Below are positions 63,342-64,000 of a stretch of 64,000 nt of DNA, in pieces; the stretch's first letter is position 1, and every line of letters begins with the position of its first letter. The DNA is from Bin55 sp964511425. Its GTDB lineage: Bacteria > Pseudomonadota > Gammaproteobacteria > Pseudomonadales > Azotimanducaceae. Below the pieces are notes generated by a model. The model was not told the origin of the DNA and did no database searches. It worked only from the letters and a program-made list of their open reading frames with translations. Position numbers and translations under genes: made by a program. Location of the stretch: assembly GCA_964511425.1 (NCBI GenBank), contig CAZEFI010000001.1, positions 239,906 through 303,905 on the forward strand, given 5' to 3'.

Positions 63342-63768
63342 TAATTTCTTCGTCAATCAAATCAGCCAGCGACTTTGCATCTTCAATAAAACGTGGCAAT
63401 AACAACAATGTTGATTCTGCAAAGTCTTCTCCGTAGTCGTGAACTGTTTCGTTACGGTTGTCGCGATATCGAATCCAACGTTCAACCGCACCAATGTCAA
63501 TGAGATCATGACGGGAGGCGTGCCGGAAAAGATCTTTGTACGTCAATCGCGCGACCTGCTTCCCGCTAACGAAGTATGAAGTGATGCGTTTTCTTAACAG
63601 TTTTCCTCCTAGCTCAAGTACTAGCTCAAATTCCTTAACACATGCAGCCCGATATATTTCGTAATCGGGGTGATCACTAGAAGGAAGTTGGTTTAGGCGG
63701 ACATAAGCACGTTCTAACGTCTGAATGCACCGTCTTAAAAACGTTGTGTCGATCGGTTGGGAAGCCAT
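63334..63768 (-). CDS. HEPN/HI0074-type protein (toxin-like)
   Basis: A 144-aa helical protein of the HI0074/HepT-like nucleotidyltransferase substrate-binding family. The HEPN RNase-type motif appears as RDNRNETVHDYGE (RNxxxH, ~residue 112). ATG 63768 (MASQPIDTTFLRR) is preferred over the open frame start at 63861, whose 31 extra residues lack helical family character. Together with the MNT gene it forms a probable type VII toxin-antitoxin module. Solitary pairs can also be housekeeping-like. Confidence 0.83.
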   Translation of the reverse strand: MASQPIDTTFLRRCIQTLERAYVRLNQLPSSDHPDYEIYRAACVKEFELVLELGGKLLRKRITSYFVSGKQVARLTYKDLFRHASRHDLIDIGAVERWIRYRDNRNETVHDYGEDFAESTLLLLPRFIEDAKSLADLIDEEIND

Positions 63769-63980
63769 CGTTAAATCACAAGTGAAAGGGCACCTCTCTC
63801 CAAACATTCTCAACGTTTTGAATCGTAAATCAAACGTAAAGAAGTGTCCAAAAATGTACAAAAATTGTACTAAATCCTAGTTTGCAAAAGAGTTTGCACA
63901 ATTTTGTCCATGGGAATGTTAAAAGTTGGTTCAATAGAAATAAACGGGACTTATAGGGAATACTACACCACGCCGAAGAA

Positions 63981-63996
63981 CTGTATATAATAACAC
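63981..63996. promoter_or_regulatory. LexA-box-like sequence at the right edge
   Basis: CTGT-N8-ACAC, one base off the gammaproteobacterial CTGT-N8-ACAG consensus, with an AT-only spacer containing TATAAT. An ATG forms the last three bases of the window, so a downstream SOS gene may start there. This cannot be tested within the window. Confidence 0.3.
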
Positions 63997-64000
63997 TATG

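Noticed and set aside
1..64000. tRNA or rRNA genes and prophage structural genes
   Set aside because: None seen by eye: no T-arm GTTCGANTC contexts with cloverleaf potential, and no capsid, tail, portal or terminase-like proteins.

Overview
The window is about 64 kb of chromosome, without rRNA, tRNA or CRISPR signals that I could see. Gene content and order point to a gammaproteobacterium: rpoD, xthA, SCO/SURF1, purE, a polB-type DNA polymerase II, homodimeric aceE, and above all the block polA / engB / cytochrome c4 / dsbA next to a DUF2782 gene and thrB, an arrangement familiar from Pseudomonas relatives. Base composition looks balanced to slightly AT-rich. I cannot name the genus. A mevalonate pathway (most Gammaproteobacteria use MEP) and an alpha2-type glycyl-tRNA synthetase suggest a less-studied, perhaps marine, lineage.

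Layout. 0.1-3.3 kb: rpoD and a DUF4143-type ATPase. 3.4-22.6 kb: a long minus-strand run of 13 tightly spaced genes. Read 5' to 3' it encodes a DUF2236 oxygenase, an MMPL/RND exporter, a LolA-like protein, an outer-membrane barrel, an amidase, three mevalonate-pathway proteins (one an HMG-CoA reductase-mevalonate kinase fusion), XthA, a SWIM/SNF2 helicase, an ankyrin protein, RmuC and GlyRS. A squalene-synthase-like gene reads away from its head. 24-33.5 kb: a PH-domain protein, a secreted thioredoxin, two DsbA-like proteins flanking cytochrome c4, engB, polA (with a degenerate proofreading domain), DUF2782 and thrB.

33.5-40.9 kb is the accessory centre. A gene for a roughly 1,198-residue ABC-2 permease/M1-peptidase-like protein is cut in two by a 3,814-bp IS1595-type element (34269-38082) with 49-bp terminal inverted repeats and a perfect 8-bp target duplication. 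Removing the element and one duplication copy restores the reading frame exactly. The element carries a DDE transposase, four small passenger ORFs, and a DNA methyltransferase joined to a GIY-YIG/T5orf172-like domain. A G10 tract just after the only plausible start codon puts the methyltransferase out of frame by one base, the pattern expected of a phase-variable modification gene caught OFF.

41-63.9 kb: SCO and SURF1 (cytochrome oxidase assembly), TsaC, PurE, DNA polymerase II, a solitary adenine methyltransferase, cytochrome b561 and c', an M3 oligopeptidase, a large TonB receptor with a clear terminator, a TVP38 family protein, a dicarboxylate symporter, an MFS transporter, aceE, an aquaporin, a broken ZIP metal transporter, rsgA, and a HEPN/MNT toxin-antitoxin-like pair at the right edge.
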